DNA of 49,309 nucleotides. Source: JBMONI01 sp049324575. GTDB lineage: Bacteria; Omnitrophota; Omnitrophia; Omnitrophales; Aquincolibacteriaceae. A program made the position numbers and the translations under genes. This document shows positions 34,579 through 43,033 of the stretch, piece by piece. The stretch is taken from assembly GCA_049324575.1 (NCBI GenBank), contig JBMONI010000025.1:1-49309 (forward strand), given 5' to 3'. The notes below the pieces were generated by a model, which was given only the letters and a program-made list of their open reading frames with translations, was not told the DNA's origin and searched no databases. Numbering within the stretch: position 1 is the stretch's first letter; each line of letters starts with the position of its first letter.

Positions 34579-35217
34579 TCAAAGAAAGGAAGGCGCGGTC
34601 ATGAGCATAAAGACGGCTTCTTTCCTCAGCGGATTGGAAAATCCATGCCGGAAGGACGCATTGAAAAAAAGATTTTCGCCTTCTTTCAAAATTTCCTGCT
34701 TATCCTGGACCGTGACACGGACATTGCCGAGCAGGACCGAGACAAAGACCGGAAAGAAATGTTCGACCAGGGTCTCTGGAATGACCGTTCGCGGAGGAAG
34801 AATGACTTTTCCGCAAAAGAACTCGCGCAGCAGAGGCGTAAAGGAAACGACGCGGACCCCGCTTTTGGGAAAATAGACTTGGAAGGCGCCTTGTTGGCTT
34901 CCGCGCTTGAAATTCTTTTCAAAATCGATCTCCGCATGCCGGAAAAGGTCCCCGACCGAAAGACCGAAACCCCGCGCAAGGGAACTCAAGGTTTTGAGCG
35001 TCGGATTTTTGATCCTGCCTTTTTCGAGTGCCGTCAGCGTCTTGGGATCGAGGTCCCCGGTCCTCCGGCACAATTCGGCCCCGCTCCAGCCTGCCTCCAG
35101 CCGCAGGGTTTTAACCAGGCGAGGAATATCGGGGACTTCCCAGGCCGGCGCTCGGCCGAGCTCTTTCTGGATCTGTTCGTGCAGCACTTTATAAAATGAC
35201 CGGGTTTTCGTTCGCAT
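34579..35217 (-). CDS. XRE-HTH plus cupin domain transcriptional regulator
   Basis: A 212-residue regulator. The HTH lies at about residues 30-90 (VKTLRLEAGWSGAELCRRTG, TLTALEKGRIKNPTLKTLSS) and a C-terminal cupin at about 115-205 (KVILPPRTVIPETLVEHFFP, LGNVRVTVQDKQEILKEGEN) that could sense a small ligand. ATG at 35217 has GAGG 5-6 nt upstream; a TTG nine codons earlier is rejected. It is 30 bp downstream of the glycoamylase-like gene on the same strand and directly upstream of the efflux operon, so either may be its target. The architecture is that of HTH-cupin regulators of metabolic or stress genes; the ligand is unknown. Confidence 0.85.
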   Translation of the reverse strand: MRTKTRSFYKVLHEQIQKELGRAPAWEVPDIPRLVKTLRLEAGWSGAELCRRTGDLDPKTLTALEKGRIKNPTLKTLSSLARGFGLSVGDLFRHAEIDFEKNFKRGSQQGAFQVYFPKSGVRVVSFTPLLREFFCGKVILPPRTVIPETLVEHFFPVFVSVLLGNVRVTVQDKQEILKEGENLFFNASFRHGFSNPLRKEAVFMLMTAPSFL

Positions 35218-35247
35218 CAAGACCTCGCGCTTTCTTCTAAGCAACGG

Positions 35248-37221
35248 CTATGTTTTTACGCTGTCCGCCTCCGCCGCAGTGACCCCGGGTTTCCTTCTCG
35301 AAGGAGAAATCAACCGGACCCTTCCCAGCTCGAAACGCCCTTCCTCCCCTTCGTTCTTCAAAAACCAGACCACCTTCCCTTCGCTCCGGTCCATGTCAAT
35401 ATCATGGATCGCCGGGCTCAAAGCGACCTCAAGGCCCTGGATGGGGCGGATCCCCAGAAAAGCCCAGCGGATCTTTCCTTCCAGCAAATAACTTTTCCCT
35501 TCGACAAAACTTTTGACCGCGATCGATCCGTCCTGGGTGGGATCCTGTCCTCCCTGGAACCAGGACCAAACCACCCCTTCCCCTGTATCCTCGTCCGGGC
35601 GAAAACCGATCTGGAAATCCTTGGGAGAATCCCAGCGGAGCCCGTCGGTTTCGGGATCGATAAAAAACTCCAGCAGATCGTCGCGCCAAAGCAGCTGGCC
35701 CTTTTTGCGGAACACATGCGTATCGTCCCGGACCTTCGCCGCAAAATAAAGAGCGTTCTCATCCCAGGCAAACCGGATCTCCGCGCTCAGGTCGTTCACA
35801 TCCTTGATCTCACCCACTTCCTTGTGTTCCGGCCCCAGCAAAAGGGCGTCCCCATACGGCCAGTCCTTGAGATAGCCGTCGACCTGGATCCCGCCCCGCA
35901 AATAAGCGGCTTCCAAGACCGGCGGTTTTAATTCAGGCAATTCCAGCGTTCCCGGTTTGAACCCCACGGCCTGCATTGCACGTTTGATCGGCTCGCTTTT
36001 TTTCACGATCTTCCAAACCAAACCGCTCCGGAAATTCTCGATCGCAAGGAGCAGCGCCCCCTGATCGATGGCAAGCACCTGGTCGGAATACCAGTTCTGA
36101 TCCAGGTTAAATGCATCCGAAAATCCGTAGCGCCCCCAGATCCTCGCCCGATGGGTCTCGTAATAATGCCGAAGGCAGGCGATCGAAAGCTCCGGCGTGA
36201 ACATGATCGAGGTCCCGCATCCCGTCGGCGCCAAAGTCCCATCATGGACCGCCCACCCCGGAGGAGCCCCGTAGGCTTTATAACCCGAAGGACCCTCGGA
36301 AGCGGTCAAACCCCAGGCGTTCTCTCCGTAAGTTTTGTATTTAAACGCCTGCTGCATGCAAAAAGCGCGGTTCGCGAGGGTCGCATTCACGGAATTTTTG
36401 AAATAGTCCACGAAACCATCGTGCTGATCGCGCAGATCGATCCAAAGATGCGGGTATTGATGCGTAAAAAGCGGCGGCATCTGGATCAGCCGATGCCCCC
36501 GATAACTGCCGACAGGCCGGTGGATCTTTTCCCAGGTCGAAGCCGGGATCGCGTGGGTCGGAGAGCCGATGGCCAGAAGATAAAGGAGGATGGATTCGTC
36601 GAAATGGTCCCAGCGGCCGCGCATGAACCCCCCTTCCGGGGACCAGGCCAGAGCAAAAAAATCCCCGCCGTTGAGCATCCAGGGAAAATCGACGCGTTCA
36701 TAGAGGCGCTGGGCCAGGCTCCGGACCTCGGCGTCCTCGTAATACTCGGCCGCGAACAGCGCTCCCATCAAAAAAAGCGCCGTATCGATCGGAGAAAGTT
36801 CCGAACGGCTTACGCGCCGGCCGGTGCCGTTCTGGACGAAGTGATAAAAAAAACCCTGGTGGCTTTCCGCCTTTTCCAAAAAGAACCGAAGGGTTTGCCG
36901 GGTCCGGTCCAAAGCCTCCGCCCGGCTGACCCATCCGCGCTCGACGCCGATCGCGTAAGCCGTGAGCGCAAAACCCGAAGCGGCGACGCTCGCCGGGGTT
37001 TTCTCGCCGTTTTTGCGGAGATTGTTCGCGCGGTCCGGCACGAGGCCCGTTCCGGGGTCCCCGAGTTCGATGAAATAATCAAAGCTTTTTCTCTGGATAA
37101 GGTCTAGAAGTTCCTGATCGTCCAGCGGTAGTTCGGCGCCAAAGACAGTTCCGCTTAAAAGAAGTACGGCGATCGCAAGGACCGCGCACTCGCGGTGGTA
37201 GTGTCGATGCTTTGTCTTCAT
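35248..37221 (-). CDS. Secreted glycoamylase-like protein with CBM9-like C-terminal domain
   Basis: A 657-residue exported protein. Signal peptide at about 1-29 (CAVLAIAVLLLSGTVFGAE). The (alpha/alpha)6-barrel domain of the glycoamylase-like family spans about 35-425, with SFDYFIELGDPGTGLVPDRA near 46, AWGLTASEGPSGYKAYGAPP near 302 and DQNWYSDQVLAIDQGALLLA near 372. Members of this family include beta-1,2-glucan hydrolases (GH144-type). Residues about 435-640 look like a family 9 carbohydrate-binding or DOMON-like module (VDGYLKDWPYGDA, WDENALYFAAKVRDD). Start ATG overlaps the stop of the receiver-protein gene (ATGA). A role in periplasmic or extracellular glucan turnover is likely; substrate uncertain. 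Confidence 0.85.
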   Translation of the reverse strand: MKTKHRHYHRECAVLAIAVLLLSGTVFGAELPLDDQELLDLIQRKSFDYFIELGDPGTGLVPDRANNLRKNGEKTPASVAASGFALTAYAIGVERGWVSRAEALDRTRQTLRFFLEKAESHQGFFYHFVQNGTGRRVSRSELSPIDTALFLMGALFAAEYYEDAEVRSLAQRLYERVDFPWMLNGGDFFALAWSPEGGFMRGRWDHFDESILLYLLAIGSPTHAIPASTWEKIHRPVGSYRGHRLIQMPPLFTHQYPHLWIDLRDQHDGFVDYFKNSVNATLANRAFCMQQAFKYKTYGENAWGLTASEGPSGYKAYGAPPGWAVHDGTLAPTGCGTSIMFTPELSIACLRHYYETHRARIWGRYGFSDAFNLDQNWYSDQVLAIDQGALLLAIENFRSGLVWKIVKKSEPIKRAMQAVGFKPGTLELPELKPPVLEAAYLRGGIQVDGYLKDWPYGDALLLGPEHKEVGEIKDVNDLSAEIRFAWDENALYFAAKVRDDTHVFRKKGQLLWRDDLLEFFIDPETDGLRWDSPKDFQIGFRPDEDTGEGVVWSWFQGGQDPTQDGSIAVKSFVEGKSYLLEGKIRWAFLGIRPIQGLEVALSPAIHDIDMDRSEGKVVWFLKNEGEEGRFELGRVRLISPSRRKPGVTAAEADSVKT

Positions 37222-37955
37222 CCGAAAAACACCTTTTTCTGAACAAGATCCGGCAAATAGGCGGCGGAAGACCGGACCGTCCCTTTTTCGATGACCGATA
37301 TTTTCCTCAACTCGCGTATCTCGTGGACCTCTTCGCTGGAGATCGCGTCATAACAAACGATCGTCGGGACGTCGAGCCCAAGACGGACGAGCTCGCGAAA
37401 AAATTCACGGCCATCCATAACCGGCATCTTGATATCGAGGATAAGGACCGCCGGCGTCCGGGCGCGGACCGCCGCAAGTCCCTGTTTTCCATCCATGGCC
37501 TGCCGGATCACGAACGCAGGCTCTTTCCGGCCGCGCGTAACCTCGCGAAAAAGATCCCCCATCTCCGGTTCATCATCGGCCACCAGCACATCGATCGTCT
37601 CCGGGAACGGAAGCCGGCCGAGGATCTGGCGGCAAAACCCGTAGACATCCGTTGCTTCCGGACAAAAACCGTCGTAGGGAAGCTCTCGGGCCGGTTCGAT
37701 CCCGAGCCCGAAGATCCGCAATCCCTCCGATTGGGAACGAAGTCCCTTGATCTGAGAAGCCAGCGGCAGCGAGACCATCCCGGATCTCAGAAAAAAAATA
37801 TCCGGACGCGTTCGGCGGACGGCTTCTCCGGCTGAGCGGCCCTCGGAAAAATCAAGGACCTCGGACGCCGTATCGCAGAAAAACTCCTTGAGAAAATCGT
37901 GCCATTCACTTTCCGGCCGGTCCAGGACCAGGATTTTTTTAGAGGGTATTGCCAT
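37218..37955 (-). CDS. Receiver-domain protein: degenerate REC followed by an intact REC
   Basis: A 245-residue protein. The C-terminal half (about 125-240) is a response-regulator receiver: VLVADDEPEMGDLF with the acidic pair, LILDIKMPVMDGREFF with the phosphoacceptor Asp, and a late Lys in VIEKG. The position of the usual Thr/Ser is unclear (TIVCYDA). The N-terminal half (5-115) has the same spacing (KILVLDRPESEW, DIFFLRSG) but lacks the acidic pair and the Asp, so it is a pseudo-receiver. No DNA-binding or enzymatic output domain is present. It is translationally coupled (ATGA) to the secreted glycoamylase-like gene, an unusual pairing. No histidine kinase lies nearby. Confidence 0.82.
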   Translation of the reverse strand: MAIPSKKILVLDRPESEWHDFLKEFFCDTASEVLDFSEGRSAGEAVRRTRPDIFFLRSGMVSLPLASQIKGLRSQSEGLRIFGLGIEPARELPYDGFCPEATDVYGFCRQILGRLPFPETIDVLVADDEPEMGDLFREVTRGRKEPAFVIRQAMDGKQGLAAVRARTPAVLILDIKMPVMDGREFFRELVRLGLDVPTIVCYDAISSEEVHEIRELRKISVIEKGTVRSSAAYLPDLVQKKVFFG

Positions 37956-38042
37956 GACCGCTTTACGCCTTTCTCGGCACCGAATTCGAGATCATCTCGA
38001 AGAAAGCTAACACATGCTTATCCGAATGTCCAGGCGCGGCCC

Positions 38043-38843
38043 TTATCGTGTGGAACGGGAAACGCGATAGATCGCCCCGGCCATCCGCGCCATCCAGCAG
38101 CGGGGAAACAAACGATATCCCAACGCAACGATCCGGTTCATGAACCCATACACCGCGAACGGCTGGCGGCTCTTGAGAAATTTCCGCAGTCCGAACTCAG
38201 CGACCTCTGCGGCTTCCGCTGGAAAAAAGATCTTCCGCGGCGCGATACCCGCCTTGGCATGGAAATCCGTGCGTGTATTCCCGGGACACAGGCAAAAAAC
38301 CCGGATCCCTTTCGGCTGAAGTTCTCCCCAAAGCGCTTCGGTAAAATGGAGCACGAATGTTTTCGTAGCGCTGTAAAGCGCCATGAACGGGATCGGCTGG
38401 AACGCCGCCGTCGAAGCCACGTTCAAGATCCCCCCGGTGCCACGCACCCGCATGCCTTCTACAAAAAACCGCGTGAGTGACACGACTGCTTCGACATGAA
38501 GACGGACCATCGATTCCCATTCGGCCGCCGAGGCGCCGGTGAAGTCCTCGTTCTTTCCGAAACCCGCATTATTGACAAGAAGATCGATCGAGATCCCCCG
38601 GCCGGTCACGGCCTGGAAAAGCCCCGAGGCGGCACCCGGAAGACTGAGATCCGCGGAAAAGATCTCGACGCGGACCGGATAGGTCTTCGACAGTTCCAAG
38701 GCGAGATCGCTCAATTTTTTCAGATCCCGCGCCACCAGCACAAGATGACAGCCGGCCGCCGCGAGTTTTTGCGCGATCGCTGACCCGATGCCCGAAGAAG
38801 CGCCGGTGATGAGAGCTGTCTTTCCCTGGAAGGTCTTTAGCAT
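38043..38843 (-). CDS. Short-chain dehydrogenase/reductase
   Basis: A 266-residue SDR. The cofactor motif TGASSGIGSAIA is at about residues 13-24, NNAGFG near 91, a catalytic Ser in NVASTAAF near 141, and the YSATK active site near 156-160. The C-terminus has two hydrophobic or basic helices (VALGYRLFPRCWMARMAGAI), as in DltE/SadH-type membrane-associated SDRs that act on lipid or acyl substrates. It lies 16 bp after recR, so probably in the dnaX-recR transcript. NADP(H) preference and substrate cannot be decided. Confidence 0.9.
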   Translation of the reverse strand: MLKTFQGKTALITGASSGIGSAIAQKLAAAGCHLVLVARDLKKLSDLALELSKTYPVRVEIFSADLSLPGAASGLFQAVTGRGISIDLLVNNAGFGKNEDFTGASAAEWESMVRLHVEAVVSLTRFFVEGMRVRGTGGILNVASTAAFQPIPFMALYSATKTFVLHFTEALWGELQPKGIRVFCLCPGNTRTDFHAKAGIAPRKIFFPAEAAEVAEFGLRKFLKSRQPFAVYGFMNRIVALGYRLFPRCWMARMAGAIYRVSRSTR

Positions 38844-38859
38844 GCGCAGCGCGGCCCCG

Positions 38860-39459
38860 TCAGACCGGGACCCTTCCTTCCAGCGCGCGGGTGAGCGTTG
38901 CCTGGTCCGTATATTCGAGCATGCTCCCCACGGAGATCCCGTAGGCGAGGCGGGAGATTTTGGCCCCGAATGGTTTCAGAAGCCGGGCGATATAGAGCGC
39001 CGTGGCCTCCCCTTCCGTGTTCGGGTTAGTTGCAAGGATGACCTCACGAACAGAGGTTTTTTTCAGGCGGTCGAGAAGACTCTGGATCTCGATCTCGGCC
39101 GGGCCGATCCGCTCGAGAGGCGAAAGGGTCCCAAGCAGCACATGATAAGTACCGACATAATTGCCGGTCTGCTCGATCGCGATCACATCCTTCGGATCCT
39201 CGACCACGCAAATGACCCCTGCGTCGCGGCCCGGATCCCGGCAAATGTGGCAGGTCTCTTGATCGGTCAAGTGATGGCAAATCCGGCAGAAGCCCGTGCT
39301 GGTCTTCACTTCACCGATCAAGCGGGCAAGGTGCGCAACTTCCTCCTGGGGGGATCTCAAAAAATGGAAAAGGACGCGTTCGGCGGAACGGCGGCCGATC
39401 CCGGGAAGCTTCATAAGCGCTTCCACCAACTCGGTCATGCGATCGGAATATCCCCTCAT
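38860..39459 (-). CDS. recR: Recombination mediator RecR
   Basis: A 199-residue ring-forming protein that, with RecO or RecF, loads RecA on gapped DNA. It has an N-terminal helix-hairpin-helix (LMKLPGIGRRSAERVLFHFL), a C4 zinc finger (CRICHHLTDQETCHIC, about 57-72), a Toprim domain (VICVVEDPKDVIAIEQTG and ATNPNTEGEATALYI) and a Walker-B-like C-terminus (ISRLAYGISVGSMLEYTDQA). Its ATG follows the dnaX stop directly with no gap, the conserved dnaX-recR order. Confidence 0.96.
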   Translation of the reverse strand: MRGYSDRMTELVEALMKLPGIGRRSAERVLFHFLRSPQEEVAHLARLIGEVKTSTGFCRICHHLTDQETCHICRDPGRDAGVICVVEDPKDVIAIEQTGNYVGTYHVLLGTLSPLERIGPAEIEIQSLLDRLKKTSVREVILATNPNTEGEATALYIARLLKPFGAKISRLAYGISVGSMLEYTDQATLTRALEGRVPV

Positions 39460-41136
39460 CTAGGCGTCCTTACGGATGATCTTGGCGCCGCTGAAAATAC
39501 CAAGCGCATCCGTCACGACATCCGCCAGTTTCTTGTCGGCCATTTTTTTCTCCTCGGAAGCCGGGACCACCCGTTCTTCCTGCGCGGCCGTGTGGACCAC
39601 GAACTGGACTTTGACCTTTTCCCCGCCGATCACTTCGAAAGCTTCCTCCACGATCTTGCGGACCGGTTCCTTTTCAAGGGTCTCTTTATGGAACTGCAGT
39701 TCGGCGGGAAGCCCCAGGCTGATCAGATTGCCGGTAACCTCCAAAGGCTCGGATTCCGAAAGAAAAACCCCCATCGACATCCGTTTGTTCTTCACATATT
39801 CGATCACACGGGGCCAGCATTCTTCCGCCGCCGTCAAGGTCATCCCGCCCCCGGATTGCGACGAAACACGCTTGGCCGGTTCCTTCCCCGGAACGCGCGG
39901 CAAAGAAGGAACGGCTGCTGAAGACGGGATCCTCGCCGGCCTTTCCGGTTCCCGGACCGCGGTGGGGGTCGGCGGCAAAGCCGCGGGAGGGACCGATCTT
40001 TCCCTCGGCTCCTTTTTCTCGCTTTCTTCCGCCACGGAACGCAGCCCGTCGAGATGGAGGATCTTGAGAAGGGTCGTCTCGATCAAAAGCCTGGGAGGCG
40101 CCAACGCGCGGCGGATCTGGCCCTGCAGATTCTGCAGGATGCTCACCGCAAGCAAAAGCTCACCCCGGGTAAAATCGTTCTTGCGCTTGCGGAACTCCTG
40201 AGCGGCATCCGAACTCCATTCGCAAAAGGAGTCGGCCTTCCCGATGCTTTGAAAAACCAGCAGGGTCCTGAAACACTCGAGAAGTCCTTTCGCAAAATAG
40301 CCAAGGTCCGCACCCTGATCGTAAAGAGAACGGACCGTCTCGAAGACCGTCGCCGCGTCCTTTTTTCGGCAGGCCTCCAGCAAAGAAAAATAAACCGCTT
40401 CCGGCGCCTGTCCCAGCACGAAGAGGACATCCTCTTCTTTGATCTCCCCCTTCCCGAAAGCCGCCAGCTGGTCCAAAAGCCCTTCGGCATCGCGAAGCGC
40501 TCCTTCGCTGGCTTTGGCAATCAGGAAAAGCACGTTCTTTTCACAGCGGATCTTCTCTTTCTTCGCGATCTCTTCCAGTTTGTGGACCGTTTCATCGACG
40601 GAAATGCGTTTAAAATTGAACCGCTGGCAACGCGAGAGGATCGTCAACGGGACCTTGTGCCCTTCAGTGGTCGCAAAGATGAATTTGACATGAGGCGGGG
40701 GTTCTTCCAGGGTCTTCAGAAGCGCATTGAAGGCTTCGGGCGTCAGCATATGCACTTCATCAATGATGTAGATCTTGAAGCGGGCGCTTGCCGGTTTGAA
40801 CTTGACCGTCTCCCGGAGATTGCGAATCTCCTCGATCCCGCGGTTCGACGCGCCGTCGATCTCGAGCACGTCCAGAGAGCGGCCCTCTTCGATCTCGGTG
40901 CATTGCGGACTTTCGGGATCGAAATCGGCTTTGGGTCCATTCTCGCAGTTCAGGGCCTTCGCCAGGATGCGCGCGACCGAGGTCTTCCCGATCCCCCGCG
41001 GACCGGCAAAGAGATAGCTTTGCGGGATCCGTTTTTGATCGATCGCATTCTTCAGGGTCCGAATCACCGGCTCCTGGCCCAGGACTTCGTCGAAGGTCCT
41101 CGGACGGTATTTCCGGGCAAAGATCAGATAGCTCAT
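39460..41136 (-). CDS. dnaX: DNA polymerase III subunit gamma/tau
   Basis: A 558-residue AAA+ clamp-loader ATPase. Walker A, GPRGIGKTSVAR, is near residue 45, IYIIDEVHML near 122 and the arginine-finger region ILSRCQRFNFKRI near 171. A Pro/Ala-rich linker (about 375-425) leads to a short C-terminal domain. The zinc module that normally has four Cys after ALNC keeps only two (ALNCENGP, SPQCTEIEEG), so zinc is probably not bound as usual. It is followed at once by recR. A hairpin precedes the start codon (41149-41175). No convincing programmed frameshift site was found in the middle of the gene. Confidence 0.95.
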   Translation of the reverse strand: MSYLIFARKYRPRTFDEVLGQEPVIRTLKNAIDQKRIPQSYLFAGPRGIGKTSVARILAKALNCENGPKADFDPESPQCTEIEEGRSLDVLEIDGASNRGIEEIRNLRETVKFKPASARFKIYIIDEVHMLTPEAFNALLKTLEEPPPHVKFIFATTEGHKVPLTILSRCQRFNFKRISVDETVHKLEEIAKKEKIRCEKNVLFLIAKASEGALRDAEGLLDQLAAFGKGEIKEEDVLFVLGQAPEAVYFSLLEACRKKDAATVFETVRSLYDQGADLGYFAKGLLECFRTLLVFQSIGKADSFCEWSSDAAQEFRKRKNDFTRGELLLAVSILQNLQGQIRRALAPPRLLIETTLLKILHLDGLRSVAEESEKKEPRERSVPPAALPPTPTAVREPERPARIPSSAAVPSLPRVPGKEPAKRVSSQSGGGMTLTAAEECWPRVIEYVKNKRMSMGVFLSESEPLEVTGNLISLGLPAELQFHKETLEKEPVRKIVEEAFEVIGGEKVKVQFVVHTAAQEERVVPASEEKKMADKKLADVVTDALGIFSGAKIIRKDA

Positions 41137-41148
41137 AACACCTGCCGT

Positions 41149-41175
41149 CCGGCGGGTCGGACAAGACCCGTCCGG
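41149..41175. other. GC-rich hairpin upstream of dnaX
   Basis: CCGGCGGGTC (41149-41158) pairs with GACCCG-T-CCGG (41165-41175) with one bulged T and a 6-nt loop. It fills nearly the whole gap between the ABC exporter stop and the dnaX start. No U-run follows on either strand, so it is not a simple terminator; it sits just before the dnaX ribosome binding site. Confidence 0.5.
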
Positions 41176-41178
41176 TCG

Positions 41179-43008
41179 TTAAAAGAATTTTTGTTCTTCG
41201 AGATAAGAGTAAAAAATCCCGCGGCGGCTGACCAGATCTTCCCACGTCCCCTGTTCCGCGATGGTCCCCGCGGAAAAAACAACGATATGGTCCGCCTTTT
41301 TGATCGTCGAAAGACGGTGCGCGATCACCAGAGTGGTCTTGCCGCGAATCAGTTCCGCGATCGCCTCCTGGATCAGCCGCTCCGTCTGGCTGTCAAGCGA
41401 ACTGGTCGCTTCATCCAGCAGAAAAGTTTCGGCCCCTTTGAGCATGGCGCGGGCGATCGAGAGCCGCTGTTTCTCCCCGCCGGAAAGCTGGACGCCGCGG
41501 TCGCCGATCTCGGTCTCAAGACCGGCCGGAAGCCTCATCAGAAAATCATAAAGCCGCGCTTTTTTGAGGGCCTCCATCATCGTTTCGATCCCCGGCTCCG
41601 GGTCGATCCCATAGAGCAGATTCGCGCGAAACGACGCGTTGAAAAGATAGGTTTCCTGGGTCACAAAAGCGATCTTCTTGCGGAAGGACCGCATGGTATA
41701 TTCGCGGATATCGGTCCCGTCGATCAGGATCGATCCCGGCGGCACATCGTAGAAACGGATGACTAGGCTCGCCAACGTGGTTTTGCCGGATCCCGTCGGT
41801 CCGACCAGCGCCGTCGTCCGGCCCTTTTTCAGTTCGAAAGAGATATTTTTCAGGACGTCAGGCCGCTCCGGATAAGAGAAATGCAGATCCTGAAAACGGA
41901 TCTCGGAATGAAGCCCCGGAAATTCCTTGGTCCCGTCATGGACAAAGACTTTCCCTTTATCGTCAAAAATATCCGCCAGCGTCCTGACCGTCCCGCGTAA
42001 AGCAGCGGCCGAAGCAAGATTCTCGCTCAATTGCCGGAAACAGAGCGAGGCCCGGCGAAGCGCCAGGAAGAAGACAAGAAAACCCGGCACATTGCCCGCT
42101 TTTTCCTTGATCACCATGTAGGCCATGCCGCAAACCAGGACTAGCGAAACGAACAGCGAAAAACATTCGGTCGCTACGGGGATAAAAAATCTTTTTTTCG
42201 CCTGGCTCACCTGGATCTGCGCCAGATGGTTGCTCACCACGCTGAAATTTTGCTCCTCTTCCCGGTGCCGGTGATACGCCTTCACCAGGGGGATGCAGGA
42301 AAGAATGTCGGAGATCCGCTTGCTCAGGCGCAGGCTCGTTTCCGCTTCGCGTTTCGACGTGGCATGGATCTTTGCCACAACCGCCCGCTGAAAAATGAAG
42401 TAGATCGGAAGCAGAAGAAGGACCAGCAAGGTGAGTCCCGGCGAGACAAAGGCCATGAAGACCAGGTAAGCGATCAGCAACGTGCCAAAGATCGGGATAT
42501 TCTCGAGCTGGATCATTTCATGCCCGAGGCGGGCGGTGAAACCCATCAATTTGTCGTAGAGCATCCCGGAGGAAACGCTGTCAAAATACAGTTTGCCGAA
42601 GCTCATGTACCGCGTGAAGATCACGACCCGAAGCCGGTGGATGAACCCGTTGACCGCCCGCGCGATCTGGACCCGCGACACATACTGAAAAACATTCTTC
42701 AAAACCGTCGTGATCACGATCGCCCCGATCAGAAAAACGAAAATGACCGAGTTCCTCCCGAACTCTTTTGTGGCCACAAGGCCCACCAGGGATTCCATTG
42801 GAGGGAAATTCAGCGCGAATTTGAAATTGGCATCCATGATCCCGCGCGCGGTGGGGACCAGAAGACCCAGGCTGGCTCCTTCGAAAGCGGCCGCAAGAAG
42901 CGCGAACAAGGCCGGGATGAGGAATGCAGTCCACCGGGTCTTGGTCACCCGCAAAAGAACGCGGGTATTGAAGGCGCGGACGGAGGAATGTTTCGTTTCA
43001 GTCGTCAT
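41179..43008 (-). CDS. ABC exporter, fused permease/ATPase (MsbA-like)
   Basis: A 609-residue half-transporter. A six-helix exporter domain occupies about 1-345, followed by the nucleotide-binding domain: Walker A VGPTGSGKTTLASL near 402, Q-loop AFVTQETYLFN, signature LSGGEKQRLSIARAML near 507, Walker B TFLLDEATSSLDSQ near 530 and H-loop LVIAHRLSTI near 560. This layout matches lipid A flippase MsbA and related lipid or drug exporters. ATG at 43008 is used; a TTG four codons upstream is possible and neither has a good ribosome binding site. It lies 13-25 bp after the GDP-mannose epimerase-like gene, so a role in export of a glycolipid or glycan precursor is plausible but unproven. Confidence 0.9.
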   Translation of the reverse strand: MTTETKHSSVRAFNTRVLLRVTKTRWTAFLIPALFALLAAAFEGASLGLLVPTARGIMDANFKFALNFPPMESLVGLVATKEFGRNSVIFVFLIGAIVITTVLKNVFQYVSRVQIARAVNGFIHRLRVVIFTRYMSFGKLYFDSVSSGMLYDKLMGFTARLGHEMIQLENIPIFGTLLIAYLVFMAFVSPGLTLLVLLLLPIYFIFQRAVVAKIHATSKREAETSLRLSKRISDILSCIPLVKAYHRHREEEQNFSVVSNHLAQIQVSQAKKRFFIPVATECFSLFVSLVLVCGMAYMVIKEKAGNVPGFLVFFLALRRASLCFRQLSENLASAAALRGTVRTLADIFDDKGKVFVHDGTKEFPGLHSEIRFQDLHFSYPERPDVLKNISFELKKGRTTALVGPTGSGKTTLASLVIRFYDVPPGSILIDGTDIREYTMRSFRKKIAFVTQETYLFNASFRANLLYGIDPEPGIETMMEALKKARLYDFLMRLPAGLETEIGDRGVQLSGGEKQRLSIARAMLKGAETFLLDEATSSLDSQTERLIQEAIAELIRGKTTLVIAHRLSTIKKADHIVVFSAGTIAEQGTWEDLVSRRGIFYSYLEEQKFF

Positions 43009-43033
43009 CAAAAATGCCAATAGTTATAGACGG

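Noticed and set aside
39541..39551. Run of seven A (minus strand) in dnaX as a programmed frameshift site
   Set aside because: It lies about 30 codons from the end of the gene, where a shift would make no gamma-length product, and no stimulatory structure is evident.
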